This document shows, piece after piece, positions 17,233-26,033 of a stretch of DNA of 64,000 nucleotides (the stretch's first letter is position 1; each line of letters begins with the position of its first letter). The translations under genes and the position numbers were made by a program. The notes under the pieces were generated by a model, which worked only from the letters and a program-made list of their open reading frames with translations, searched no databases and was not told the origin of the DNA. This DNA comes from Woeseiaceae bacterium (GTDB taxonomy: Bacteria; Pseudomonadota; Gammaproteobacteria; Steroidobacterales; Woeseiaceae): NCBI GenBank assembly GCA_028280615.1, contig JANQLK010000042.1:1-64000 (forward strand). Reading direction: 5' to 3'.

Positions 17233-18603
17233 GTGGACAACACGACCCGCGAAGCAAAGCACGTTACCGATTCCGAGGCCATGGAGCGGCTACGGGATCG
17301 CACCGACGAGCTCGAACTGATTATTTCGAGCCTGACGATCTTTGCCCTGTTCTCGCTGCCCGGGTGGGTGTTCGGCAGGATCGCGGACGTCTACACACAC
17401 CTGTCCACGAGCATGGCGATCGCCACGACCGTCAGCACCGCGCTGCTCGCGGGCACCTGCTACGGGCTCGGCGCCTGCTTCGTCGTGCACCTGATGGCGC
17501 GCGCCTACTGGGTCGGACTGATCGGACTGCGCACGGTGTTCCCGGAGGGAATCAACTGGTCCAAGACACCGGGCCTCGGGCCGCTGAGCAGGCAGTACTA
17601 CAAGGAAATCCTGCCCGATCTCGATACCGTGATCGGCAAGACGGATCGGGTGGCCTCGTCGCTGTTCGCCGTGATCAGCATGCTGACGCTCGGAGTGCTC
17701 TGGTTTGGCAGCATCCTGGTGACCATCGTCGTGCTTTCGGGCGTCATCGGCGCGGAGTTCGGCCTTACCAACGCCGGTATCGGAATAGGCAGCGTCGCCC
17801 TGATGGTCATTTTCATCGGTCTTCCCGCGCTCGTCTATCTGCTCGACGCGCAACTCGCGTCGCGATTCGAATCGCTCAGGCACAACCGGCTGTTCGCGGG
17901 CACCGTGCGCCTGCTTCGACGAATCGCCGGACTGGCCTACCCGCAGCGCCTGTTGCTGCCCGTACAGCTGACGCTGCAGAGCAACACGCGACCGTTCATG
18001 TTCTTTGTCGCCCTGTTCCTCGGCGTTTTCGCGATCGTCGTCGTGGGCAATACGCGCGCCGCGGCGTGGCGCAATTTCACGCTGTCCAACGAATTCACGT
18101 ACATCGACGCGAGCCAGGTCCAGGCGGGCTTTCGCAGCACGTACTACGAGGACATGTCGAGCCCGCTCGACCGGCTCCGCGGCTGGCCGCGCGTTGACAG
18201 TTTCTACCAACGCGGCAGTTTCGTGCGGCTGTTCCTGCCGTATCAGCCGCTCCGCGACAACCTCCTACTCGAGGAATTCTGCAAGGACGGCGCGGACGCG
18301 GCGGAGCGCACCGACTGCGTGCGCAGCCTGTGGACCGTCAGCATCGAGGGCACGCCCGTGCCAATGTCCTCGTTTGTGCCCGCCGAGCGGGCCGATATCG
18401 GCATGCGCGGGCTGATAGGACTGGTCCCGCTCCGCGGCGTCGAACCCGGACTGCGCGAGATCGTCGTCACCTGGAATCCGTCGGCCGCGGACGATGCACC
18501 GCTCAGGGATGACCGCTACGCACAGGTCGTCAACCGCGTCGTCATTCCGATTGCGTTCGCGCCGGACTTCGAGCTGCCGCTGATCGCGGCGCCGGGCGAG
18601 TAG
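17233..18603 (+). CDS. Multi-pass membrane protein of unknown function
   Basis: A 456-residue protein not assigned to a family. About five hydrophobic helices lie in the N-terminal two thirds: FALFSLPGWVFG, a glycine-rich segment near residue 65, two between residues 140 and 200, and one near 255-275. A soluble, probably periplasmic C-terminal domain of about 180 residues starts with NTRAAAWRNFTLSNEFTYID. The start is a GTG behind GAGAGGA; an upstream ATG would add 44 basic residues that look non-coding. The gene is flanked by a palindromic element and a 265-base gap, so it is probably transcribed alone. Confidence 0.7.
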   Translation: MDNTTREAKHVTDSEAMERLRDRTDELELIISSLTIFALFSLPGWVFGRIADVYTHLSTSMAIATTVSTALLAGTCYGLGACFVVHLMARAYWVGLIGLRTVFPEGINWSKTPGLGPLSRQYYKEILPDLDTVIGKTDRVASSLFAVISMLTLGVLWFGSILVTIVVLSGVIGAEFGLTNAGIGIGSVALMVIFIGLPALVYLLDAQLASRFESLRHNRLFAGTVRLLRRIAGLAYPQRLLLPVQLTLQSNTRPFMFFVALFLGVFAIVVVGNTRAAAWRNFTLSNEFTYIDASQVQAGFRSTYYEDMSSPLDRLRGWPRVDSFYQRGSFVRLFLPYQPLRDNLLLEEFCKDGADAAERTDCVRSLWTVSIEGTPVPMSSFVPAERADIGMRGLIGLVPLRGVEPGLREIVVTWNPSAADDAPLRDDRYAQVVNRVVIPIAFAPDFELPLIAAPGE

Positions 18604-18868
18604 CCCGCGGGGATGCCAGCTTCCGCGCCAGCAGCCCGCGCGGAGTTCCGGAATACGGTGACGAGGCCATGCTGTCGATCGGCGCCGCGCGCGTAAGCGC
18701 GTGCCGGATTGAGCCGGGCGATCGAAGGCCGCGGGAAGGTCCGCGCGCACCCGTCCGGCGCAACGATAGCGGCGAAAAACGCAGGCGCTGGAGCGTTCAT
18801 GGCTGCAACGAGTGACATGCGGAACGAGTATGAGGTAATTTCAAGCAAGAGCAAGTGGAGAGCGACTG

Positions 18869-19540
18869 ATGAAATACCTGGCGATGCTGACCACGGCCTG
18901 TGTTCTTGCCGGCTGCGCGAATGCGCCGAGCATCCAGCGAGGCCCTGATGCGGAAGTCACCTACGACGGTCTGTACCGGGTCGACAACGCGGCGTTCGAA
19001 CACGCCTACATCGATCCCGAAGCCGACTGGGCCCGGTATGACCGGATACTGCCAGGCGGCGCTCAGTTCGAGTTTCGCGCCGTCAAGAAAGCGTCCGGCA
19101 CCTACCGGGCGCGCGCAGCTGACACCAATTTTTACGTCGACGAGAAGAATCGGGCCCGACTCGAGGAAGAGGTGACGGCCGTGTTCGCCGAAGAGGTAGG
19201 CCGGAGCGAACGCTTCTCGGTGGCCGACGCGCCCGGCCCCAACGTGCTGGTCGTACGCGGCGGGCTGACGGACATCGTATCCAACGTCCCGCCGGAGTAC
19301 GTGGGCCGCAGCGAAGTCTTCCTGTCGTCCGTAGGCGAAGCTACGCTCGTACTCGAAGTCATAGACTCGATGAGTGGCGACGTGCTGTTCCGCGCCGCCG
19401 ACCGCCGCGCCGCGGAACGCGCGGGTGGTACGACCCCGATTCGGTCGACGCCGGCGACAAACTGGGCCGAAGTCCGCCGCCTCGCCCGCCGCTGGGGTTC
19501 CCGCTTGCGCCAGGGCCTGGATTCCCTGCCGGGTTCCTGA
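18869..19540 (+). CDS. DUF3313 family lipoprotein
   Basis: A 223-residue predicted lipoprotein: the signal peptide with lipobox LAGC puts the lipidated cysteine at about residue 16. The mature part matches the DUF3313 pattern, with ADWARYDRILPG, FYVDEKNRARLEEEVTAVFAEEV, the LVVRGGLTDIVSNVPPE strand and the closing helix WAEVRRLARRWGSRLRQGL. The family is periplasmic or outer-membrane attached and of unknown function. GTGGAGAG lies 7 bases before the ATG. The 265 bases upstream hold no gene. Confidence 0.82.
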   Translation: MKYLAMLTTACVLAGCANAPSIQRGPDAEVTYDGLYRVDNAAFEHAYIDPEADWARYDRILPGGAQFEFRAVKKASGTYRARAADTNFYVDEKNRARLEEEVTAVFAEEVGRSERFSVADAPGPNVLVVRGGLTDIVSNVPPEYVGRSEVFLSSVGEATLVLEVIDSMSGDVLFRAADRRAAERAGGTTPIRSTPATNWAEVRRLARRWGSRLRQGLDSLPGS

Positions 19541-19648
19541 ACGGCCGGCATCCGGGGCCGACGCCCGGACGTTTTCCCCGGGCGGCGGCTTTCCGTTCAC
19601 CGCGTCGTGCCGGCCTCAGCGGCAGTGCGGCAATGCACTACACCGAGA

Positions 19649-20407
19649 TTAGCGAACGGGCGTGTCCGTTCTCAGCTGATCTTTGGCGTACTGCAAAACA
19701 CAGTGTTTGTCGATGTTCCAGGGCATCTTTAGCCGGTGTTCACCGTCATTCAAATCGAAGCCCGCTGGGGTCCTTTTCCCTTTGTTGCTCTTGATAAACT
19801 CTTCGTCAACGAACTCGATCGCCGATGCTATGTCGCCGCGGCTGACGATGGCATTCATCAGGACGAACAGCGACGCAAAGTGTTTTTCTGCGCGCATGTA
19901 GCCTTTTGTAGGCTCTGGAATATCAAACACGGTCTGTTGTTTGAAATTAACAAGCGCCTGCCCGAGGTGAAACTTGTAGTCCAGGCTGCGATGTACCTTC
20001 CGGCCGCTGCCAACCAGTTCCGAGTCAAGGCGATCAAGATACTTGTCGGCCAGATCGTATTGTTCAGTCAGCCACATGATGAGTATCAGGTCGACCACTC
20101 CATAGCCCAGCTGTGACTGCGAGTCCAGCTCACCGGCACGGATACAGTCGACAATGGTATCTTGATCGGCATCCCATTCTTCGAAGGTCTTCGCACCTTC
20201 CAGTTCCTTGAAGATCGCCACCGCGTCTTCTCTTGACGTGGCGGTAAACGTCAACAGGCTGATCAGGTTGCTTATCGCGTTAAGACTTTGCGAAAGGCGT
20301 GCGTGCAGATGGACGGGCGGGGGTCGGTCTGGATCGCGGTAGAAGTGGTAGAACTTCAACCAGTGCTCGCGCAGCGAGTCGACGGTATGGCTTTTTCTGG
20401 CTTTCAT
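19649..20407 (-). CDS. Hypothetical helical protein
   Basis: I do not recognise this 252-residue protein. It is predicted mostly helical and soluble, with no signal peptide. Visible features are an N-terminal DPDRPPPVHLHARLSQSLN segment, an acidic FEEWDADQDTIVDCIRAGELD stretch near the middle, and paired helices rich in tyrosine and aspartate (YDLADKYLDRLDSEL). Base composition is lower in G+C than its neighbours, suggesting acquisition. An in-frame ATG nine codons upstream is possible. It is followed on the same strand by another unknown short frame and faces away from the membrane-protein gene at 20708. Confidence 0.65.
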   Translation of the reverse strand: MKARKSHTVDSLREHWLKFYHFYRDPDRPPPVHLHARLSQSLNAISNLISLLTFTATSREDAVAIFKELEGAKTFEEWDADQDTIVDCIRAGELDSQSQLGYGVVDLILIMWLTEQYDLADKYLDRLDSELVGSGRKVHRSLDYKFHLGQALVNFKQQTVFDIPEPTKGYMRAEKHFASLFVLMNAIVSRGDIASAIEFVDEEFIKSNKGKRTPAGFDLNDGEHRLKMPWNIDKHCVLQYAKDQLRTDTPVR

Positions 20408-20444
20408 TGATGCCGCTCCTGTAGCCGCAGCCATTCGAGTTGGA

Positions 20445-20687
20445 TCAATGACGTCCCTTTTTCGTCAGAGTATCTGCTGCCGAACGGTACACTGCACTCA
20501 AGCTCCCCAAGCCGAAAACGAGCTTTCGATTCCGATCGGCCACTAATTGCCAGAACTCCCTGCGGGCTTGCTCATGCGGCTTCCTGTTGCTGCCGTCTCC
20601 GTAGCAGCGGTCGTCCCACTTGCCCAATATGTGAGCGTGGTCACGCAGCTTGCGGTGAGGCTGATCTAATCTGTCATAATCTGGCAC
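20445..20687 (-). CDS. Hypothetical short protein
   Basis: An 80-residue reading frame with a plausible protein-like composition (DHAHILGKWDDRCYGDG, ARREFWQLVADRNRKLVFGLGSL) but no family I recognise. The start taken is a GTG that avoids overlap with the divergent gene at 20708; a longer version would start inside that gene. It lies 37 bases ahead of the 252-residue unknown gene and could be co-transcribed with it. Coding status is uncertain. Confidence 0.4.
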   Translation of the reverse strand: MPDYDRLDQPHRKLRDHAHILGKWDDRCYGDGSNRKPHEQARREFWQLVADRNRKLVFGLGSLSAVYRSAADTLTKKGRH

Positions 20688-20707
20688 AGCCGTAAACGAA
20701 GGCTGAA

Positions 20708-21766
20708 ATGGTGACGGTGGCAACCTCAAATAGCGCAAGTACGGGCTGGCTTCGAAACCCCGCCTTCGACCTTTTCTTTATCGTCGGAATCGCGGCCGTC
20801 GCCCTGGCGTCCGGCGGCCTGGTGATCTGGAACAACGACCTGTTCCTGCCGGTTCTCGCCGCGGACCTGTGGTTTCTTGGCTACCACCACGTCATCGCCA
20901 CGTATACGCGGCTCTCTTTCGACAGCGAGAGCTTTGCGGAAAACAAAGGCCTCATTCTGTACCTGTTCCCCGCAGTCGCGGTGGTCGTGTTTTCAATCGT
21001 GGTCACGTTCAGCCTCTGGGTGATTCCCACTGTTTACCTGTATTGGCAGTGGTGGCATTACACCCGCCAGAGCGAGGGTATCTCCAAGGCGTACGCCGGC
21101 AAGTCGCGCGACCGACAGCTGGGCGACCCGCGAATTCGGCGCGCCGCCTTCTACGCCGTGCCAATCGCGGGAATCCTGGCAGTTTCGAACCGTGCGCCGG
21201 GAAATTTCCTCTACTTCCCGCTCAAAACCCTTCCCGTACCGGACGCGGTCCTGCAGACGGTGTATATCGTTGCGGCGGTGCTGGTGCTCTTGTGGCTCGC
21301 GGACCAAGCCAGAGCATGGGCAAGCGGCAAGCTGTCGATTCCATATTTCCTGTATGTGATGAGCCATTTCACGATCTACTTCTTCGCCTACATACTTGTC
21401 GCCGAGCTCGACTATGGATGGCTGATCGTAAATATCTGGCACAACGCGCAGTACATCCTGTTCGTGTGGCTGTACAACAATCGTCGCTTCGGTGGCGCGG
21501 TCAGCAAAAACCATCTGTTTCTGTCGACGATCAGCCAAAACGGCCGCCTGGCTCTCTATATTGCGACCTGCCTCACCATATCGACGGTGGTGTACTTTCT
21601 GATTACGTCTTTCCTCGCCGATGCGATGGCGTCAACGCTGGCGATCACCTCGACAATGATCGCGCTGGTCATCTACCAGACCATCAACTTTCACCACTAC
21701 ATCGTTGACTCGCTGATCTGGAAGCTGCGCAAGAAGAGATTTAAAGCGAATCTCGGTCTGTCATGA
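20708..21766 (+). CDS. Multi-pass membrane protein with paired-histidine motifs
   Basis: Integral membrane protein of 352 residues with about nine hydrophobic helices. Histidines recur near helix ends: LGYHHVIATYTRLSFD (about residue 58), WQWWHYTRQ, MSHFTIYFF, NIWHNAQYILF and NFHHYIVDSLIWK near the C-terminus. Such repeated HH/WH motifs suggest a membrane metal site like those of fatty-acid hydroxylases or Brp/Blh-type oxygenases, but I cannot assign a family. It begins an accessory-looking run of membrane and glycan genes. Confidence 0.75.
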   Translation: MVTVATSNSASTGWLRNPAFDLFFIVGIAAVALASGGLVIWNNDLFLPVLAADLWFLGYHHVIATYTRLSFDSESFAENKGLILYLFPAVAVVVFSIVVTFSLWVIPTVYLYWQWWHYTRQSEGISKAYAGKSRDRQLGDPRIRRAAFYAVPIAGILAVSNRAPGNFLYFPLKTLPVPDAVLQTVYIVAAVLVLLWLADQARAWASGKLSIPYFLYVMSHFTIYFFAYILVAELDYGWLIVNIWHNAQYILFVWLYNNRRFGGAVSKNHLFLSTISQNGRLALYIATCLTISTVVYFLITSFLADAMASTLAITSTMIALVIYQTINFHHYIVDSLIWKLRKKRFKANLGLS

Positions 21767-21868
21767 GCGCACCGGCAAGCAGCCCGGTGAATGGCGGCTG
21801 GCCATTGGTCAGCCATTCCTCGAACTGCAATGACTGCTTGCGGCCGGACAGGCATCCCGGCAGCCCCG

Positions 21869-23593
21869 ATGAACGTCGCAACCGCTGACGAGCGGCGAAT
21901 CGGCTATGCGGCAGTGGCCCTGATCACCACCCTACTGCCCTTCGTATTGCTGCCTGTCGTTGACCGCTTCGCCTATCTGCCCGATGACGGCGCGTACGCC
22001 TACGTAGCGTCCCGGCTCATTGCCGGCGATGTCCTGAATCTGCACATTCAGGATGTGCATCTCGGCTATGTGAACTTTGCCAATGCGCTCGCGCTCATGG
22101 TCTTCGGTGAGAGTCTTTTGGCGTTGCGCTATCCCCTGCTGGTCTTGACCGTCCTTCAGGCGATTCTGATATTCAAACTGCTTGAGCATCGCGGCCTGGT
22201 GCCGGCGTGCTTAAGCGCCGCTGCCATGGCCGGGCTTACCTTCGTACAGTTCCTCAATCCGACGGCTCATTGGTACAGTCTGTTCCTCACCGTACTGCTG
22301 ATTTTCGTTCTCAGTAACGGGGGCCTCTTGACGGCTCGTCGACTGTTCGCCATCGGCGTGCTCGTCGGCCTGATTTTCGGTTTTCGCCAGCTCACCGGTG
22401 CCATCGTCGGCATTGCGACACTCGTTGCGGTACTCGACCGCCTTTCCCGCCACGAGCGTTCGGATGAACGAGCTGCTGCGCTGGCGATTCTGATTCCGGC
22501 CTTCGCCGTGCTCGCGCTGCTATTGCTGCGACACACCAGTCCAGCATTCGCCGCGCTGTTCGGCATCTGGCCACTAGCGGTTGTGATCCTGCAAATGAGT
22601 CAGATTCGAGCTTCGAATCGGACCACGCTGCGTGCGGCAGGCCAGATGCTGGGCGGTTTCGCCGCGGCTTTGCTACCGCTGGCAGCCTATCACCTCTGGC
22701 ACGGTTCGCTTGCCATCTGGTGGCACGATACCGTAGGCGCTGCGATATCGCTCAGCGGTATGGCGTTCATCTCGGCTCAGAGTTTCGGTGCAATGCCACT
22801 GCTGATCGTCGAGAGCGTAGCGGCCGCGGCGACCGTCTCCGCCGTAATCAACGGGCTGTTCTGGCTAACGCTGTTAGCCGTGCCGGTTGTCCTGGGATTC
22901 GGACTACTGCGACGTTGGCAGCGTTCAGGCACCGCGCCTCCCATTGCCGTTGTTGCGTCATTCTACTGCCTTGTTTCACTGCATTATCAGATCCCGATTT
23001 ACCTGATCTACGGCTCCGCGCTGGCGCTCGTTGCCCTGGTGTATTGTGCCGGGCCGACCGGATTGTCCATGAGTTCCGGGGCGCTGGCCGTTGCCGCGTT
23101 CTGTGTGCTCGTGGGCGCCACGAGTCATGCGGCCCGATCGCCAAACGATTCTCTCTATGCCGTTTTTCGCGGCGAGCGCAGCAAGACGGCCGTCGAATGT
23201 GAGCTGCCTCGCCTCAAGCTGCGATTGCGCGCGGAGGAGTGCAACACGTATACGAGAGTCCTTGACGTCATCGATCGCCACGCCTCAGACAACGACACGA
23301 TTCTCGCCCTGCCCGTGAATCCCGAGATCAATTTTCTGAGCGGCCGAAGATCGACACTGTGGTTTTACAACTCAGCGCTGGCTCTCTTGTCCGAACGAGA
23401 TCTAGAGCGGGCCCTGGCGCTCATCGAAAAGGACCCGCCAGCAGTGATATTTTACTCTCGCCGCGACAAGTACAATTCGGAACGAACGGAGACTCTGATG
23501 AAGGCGATTCAGGGTCGTTACATTGCGCTCGATCCGATAGCCGAGTTTGAGGTCTTTCGGCGAGCGGATTCACACGATCATAACGCGAGTTAA
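21869..23593 (+). CDS. GT-C-like polytopic membrane protein, putative glycosyltransferase
   Basis: A 574-residue protein with about eleven helices and the layout of lipid-linked sugar transferases of the GT-C fold. An early acidic loop after the first helix (FAYLPDDGAYAYVASRLIAGD, about residues 29-50) is where these enzymes keep the catalytic aspartate. Many helices follow, then a soluble C-terminal domain of about 120 residues. The ATG chosen starts just before the first helix; two in-frame ATGs 26 and 13 codons upstream are less likely. Downstream SMR-like, methyltransferase and GT2 genes support a role in polyprenyl-phosphate sugar or surface glycan modification. The specific sugar is unknown. 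Confidence 0.7.
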   Translation: MNVATADERRIGYAAVALITTLLPFVLLPVVDRFAYLPDDGAYAYVASRLIAGDVLNLHIQDVHLGYVNFANALALMVFGESLLALRYPLLVLTVLQAILIFKLLEHRGLVPACLSAAAMAGLTFVQFLNPTAHWYSLFLTVLLIFVLSNGGLLTARRLFAIGVLVGLIFGFRQLTGAIVGIATLVAVLDRLSRHERSDERAAALAILIPAFAVLALLLLRHTSPAFAALFGIWPLAVVILQMSQIRASNRTTLRAAGQMLGGFAAALLPLAAYHLWHGSLAIWWHDTVGAAISLSGMAFISAQSFGAMPLLIVESVAAAATVSAVINGLFWLTLLAVPVVLGFGLLRRWQRSGTAPPIAVVASFYCLVSLHYQIPIYLIYGSALALVALVYCAGPTGLSMSSGALAVAAFCVLVGATSHAARSPNDSLYAVFRGERSKTAVECELPRLKLRLRAEECNTYTRVLDVIDRHASDNDTILALPVNPEINFLSGRRSTLWFYNSALALLSERDLERALALIEKDPPAVIFYSRRDKYNSERTETLMKAIQGRYIALDPIAEFEVFRRADSHDHNAS

Positions 23594-23597
23594 GACT

Positions 23598-23912
23598 ATG
23601 CTGAATGTCGCTGCAATGATTGCTTACGTAGTAGTAAGCGCTTTGGGCCTCTACAAGATAAAGGCGGCAGAGACTATTCTGTCGGCGGACTTTGCCGTGG
23701 GTTTTGTTCTTTACGCGAGCGGTTTTCTGATTTGGCTCTACATACTGTTGCGACTGCCGCTGTCGATCGCGTTTCCGGTGGCGGCCGGGGCACTGATTGT
23801 CGCCACACAGTTGCTCGGCTATTTTCTGCTCGACGAGAAGATGTCGATACTGCATGTCTCGGGTGTGCTGGCTGTCATGGCTGGCATCACGATGATATCG
23901 GTGCGTGTCTAG
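23598..23912 (+). CDS. Four-helix SMR/EamA-type membrane protein
   Basis: A 104-residue protein with four hydrophobic helices and the family's LPLSIAFPVAAGALIVATQLLGYF and GVLAVMAGITMISVRV segments. It resembles small multidrug-resistance proteins and the ArnE/ArnF-type lipid flippase halves; the GT-C and GT2 neighbours favour a lipid-sugar flippase role (inference). It starts 4 bases after the upstream gene. Its stop TAG is made of the TA flank plus the first base of the palindromic element at 23912-23996, so the native C-terminus may have been altered by insertion. Confidence 0.75.
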   Translation: MLNVAAMIAYVVVSALGLYKIKAAETILSADFAVGFVLYASGFLIWLYILLRLPLSIAFPVAAGALIVATQLLGYFLLDEKMSILHVSGVLAVMAGITMISVRV

Positions 23913-23996
23913 TGTCCTGTCTCTTTGGGCGGAATGCGCCTTGTCATGGCGACAATCGCTCGCTCTGAAGTCATGCGAATTGATGAGACAGGACAC
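23912..23996. repeat. 85-bp inverted-repeat element with the same termini as the 16809 copy
   Basis: It begins GTGTCCTGTCTC and ends in the exact reverse complement GAGACAGGACAC. The first ten bases are the same as the terminus of the 16809-16966 element. TA precedes it and forms the stop codon of the SMR-like gene with its first G. The interior is short and unlike the other copies. It separates the SMR-like gene from the methyltransferase gene, whose start is 7 bases beyond. Confidence 0.7.
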
Positions 23997-24002
23997 CAGC
24001 CA

Positions 24003-24782
24003 ATGGACGACCGGATTGATCGTCAAAAAGCGCACTTCGACAGTATCGCCGGGCGTTACGAGAAGGCCCGCCTGCATCCGAATCATCTGTGCCTGAAGCG
24101 CCTGATCTGGTCCGAGTTCTTCGGAGACTTCGCCGCGCATTTACCCGCTCGAATCAGAGTGCTCGAGCCCATGTGCGGATTCGCCGACGGCAAGGCGATT
24201 GTGTCCGAATTCCTCGACAAGCGCGTCGACTACTTCGGTTTCGACTACAGCGGCGAGGTCGTCGATCGTCTGCGATCCAGGAATCCGGACGTCAACGTCT
24301 GGCAGCAGGATGTGTCCACGTTCGAATCTGTCGATGAGTTTGACCTGATCATCCTGCTGGGCGGCCTCCACCACGTGCCGCATATCGCCGGTGACGTAGT
24401 CCGCCGGCTCGCCGATTGTCTGGCGCCGGGCGGAGTCTTCATCAACCTCGAGCCGACGCATGGCAATGCGCTGTTTCAATGGGTCCGTGAATCCGTCTAT
24501 CGGCGCAACAGTCTCTTTGACGAGACGACGGAACGGGCGTTTTCGGTGTCCGAATTGAACAGCATGTTCGAGAACGCAGGGCTGACGCAGCGCGTCATGA
24601 TGTACCCCGGGTTGCTCGCCTACATTCTGTACTACAACCCTGACGCCTTTCCGGCACTGAACATTGGACGGCCCGGTTTGGTAAGAGCGATCTGGTCAAT
24701 CGAGCGCCCACTGGTTCGTTCAGGTCTCGCGAGGGCATTGTCGTTTGCGACGCTGTCGATGTGGGCGCGGCCGGACCGGTAG
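24003..24782 (+). CDS. SAM-dependent class I methyltransferase
   Basis: A 259-residue Rossmann-fold methyltransferase. HFDSIAGRYEKARLHPNH leads into motif I (IRVLEPMCGFADGKAI, about residues 51-66, binding S-adenosylmethionine). Motif II (FGFDYSGEVVDRL) and post-motif LILLGGLHHVPH with LAPGGVFINLEP follow. The substrate is unknown; the setting among glycan and lipid genes suggests a sugar or lipid. The ATG start lies just outside the palindromic element, so its promoter or ribosome-binding site may come from that element. Converges with the GT2 gene 5 bases away. Confidence 0.85.
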   Translation: MDDRIDRQKAHFDSIAGRYEKARLHPNHLCLKRLIWSEFFGDFAAHLPARIRVLEPMCGFADGKAIVSEFLDKRVDYFGFDYSGEVVDRLRSRNPDVNVWQQDVSTFESVDEFDLIILLGGLHHVPHIAGDVVRRLADCLAPGGVFINLEPTHGNALFQWVRESVYRRNSLFDETTERAFSVSELNSMFENAGLTQRVMMYPGLLAYILYYNPDAFPALNIGRPGLVRAIWSIERPLVRSGLARALSFATLSMWARPDR

Positions 24783-24787
24783 CCTGT

Positions 24788-25750
24788 TTACTCGTCCAGG
24801 TTGGTCTCGGCCACGATGGTATCGGGCCGGTTCTTGACCTCGAGAAACACACGTCCGACATACTCGCCGATGACACCCAACATGAGCAACTGAACGCCGC
24901 CGAGCAACATCATGCCGATCAGCAGAGACGTCCAGCCCGAGATGACCGCGTCATAGAAGATCCGAATCGCCAGTGCGTAGATGGCGTAGATCCCGGCGGC
25001 TGATGAGGTTGTCGCTCCGATAATGAACGCAAGGCGCAGGGGCCGAATACTGGATGACGTGATCCCGGTCAACGCAAGTCGGATCATTCGCGTCAGCCGG
25101 TATTTGGCCTCGCCGTGCCGGCGATTCGCAGGCTCGAAGGGAATGTCCACTTGCCGAAATCCCAGCCACGGAATCAATCCGCGCAGAAACACACAGCGCT
25201 CGGGCATCTGCCGAATGAGATCGACAACCTCGCGATCCAGCAAGCGGAAGTCTGAACTCCCTGGAGTGATCTCAAAATCGCTGATCGCGTTGATGAGCCT
25301 GTAGAAAAAACGCGAAGTCAGTCGCTTCAGAAAAGACGTGCGTTCGGCACGACGAATCATATTGACGACGTTGTAGCCCTCGCGCCACGCATCGATCATT
25401 ATCGGAATCTGATTGGGAGGATGCTGCAGGTCGGCGTCCATCGAGATAACGACATCGGCCTCGCAGCGGGTCAGTCCGGATTTCAGGGCGAGCTGGTGAC
25501 CGAAGTTGCGCGTCAGCGACAGGTATCTGATGCGCGGGTCGCGGGCCGACATTTCCCGAAGCAGCGATAGCGACTCGTCGGTGCTGCCGTCGTCGACGAA
25601 AAGGATCTGGTAGTCGGGATAGGGTTCGAGAACGGCTTCAAGCTCGGCGATCAGATCGGAAAGACTGCTCACTTCGTTCAACAACGGAATGACGACGCCG
25701 ACCGAGGGTTGCGAAGTCCTGGCGCCCGACTGTTTTTTGCTCATCGTCAT
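24788..25750 (-). CDS. GT2 glycosyltransferase, GtrB/DPM1-like
   Basis: Transfers a sugar from a nucleotide donor to a polyprenyl phosphate at the inner membrane. The 320-residue protein has the GT-A start VGVVIPLLNEVSSL, the nucleotide site FVDDGSTDES, and the DXD region VISMDADLQHPPNQIP (about residue 105). Two C-terminal helices follow (GATTSSAAGIYAIYALAI, SLLIGMMLLGGVQLLMLGVIGEY) as in GtrB. The start is the first of two nearby ATGs; a longer frame begins upstream. Together with the GT-C-like and SMR-like genes it forms a plausible glycosylation set. Confidence 0.88.
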   Translation of the reverse strand: MTMSKKQSGARTSQPSVGVVIPLLNEVSSLSDLIAELEAVLEPYPDYQILFVDDGSTDESLSLLREMSARDPRIRYLSLTRNFGHQLALKSGLTRCEADVVISMDADLQHPPNQIPIMIDAWREGYNVVNMIRRAERTSFLKRLTSRFFYRLINAISDFEITPGSSDFRLLDREVVDLIRQMPERCVFLRGLIPWLGFRQVDIPFEPANRRHGEAKYRLTRMIRLALTGITSSSIRPLRLAFIIGATTSSAAGIYAIYALAIRIFYDAVISGWTSLLIGMMLLGGVQLLMLGVIGEYVGRVFLEVKNRPDTIVAETNLDE

Positions 25751-26033
25751 TGGTCTTGTCGATCGAATTGGCCGAAACGTGCCGCCGCGTCGGCGCACGA
25801 ACGACCTCGCGGCGGCGAGTAAGGCGGATCGGTATTATGTGAAGTTTATGGGCACTGTGCCACTGCTGACGTGATGTCGCTCACAGAAACGACGAAGGTG
25901 TTTCCTGCACCTGTTCGTCACTCGGGAAACTCGCGTCAGGACCTGGCTTCGCACCATGCCGTGGCGAAGGCGGCACCAATCTATCGCTTGCCAGGCCACT
26001 GGCGGGACCCGGACAGAGTCTTCCGGTCGGGCG
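25751..26033. other. Gene-free spacer between the GT2 and DUF2267 genes
   Basis: About 280 bases without a convincing reading frame, terminator or repeat. It holds the upstream region of the minus-strand GT2 gene. Nothing further can be supported. Confidence 0.4.
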
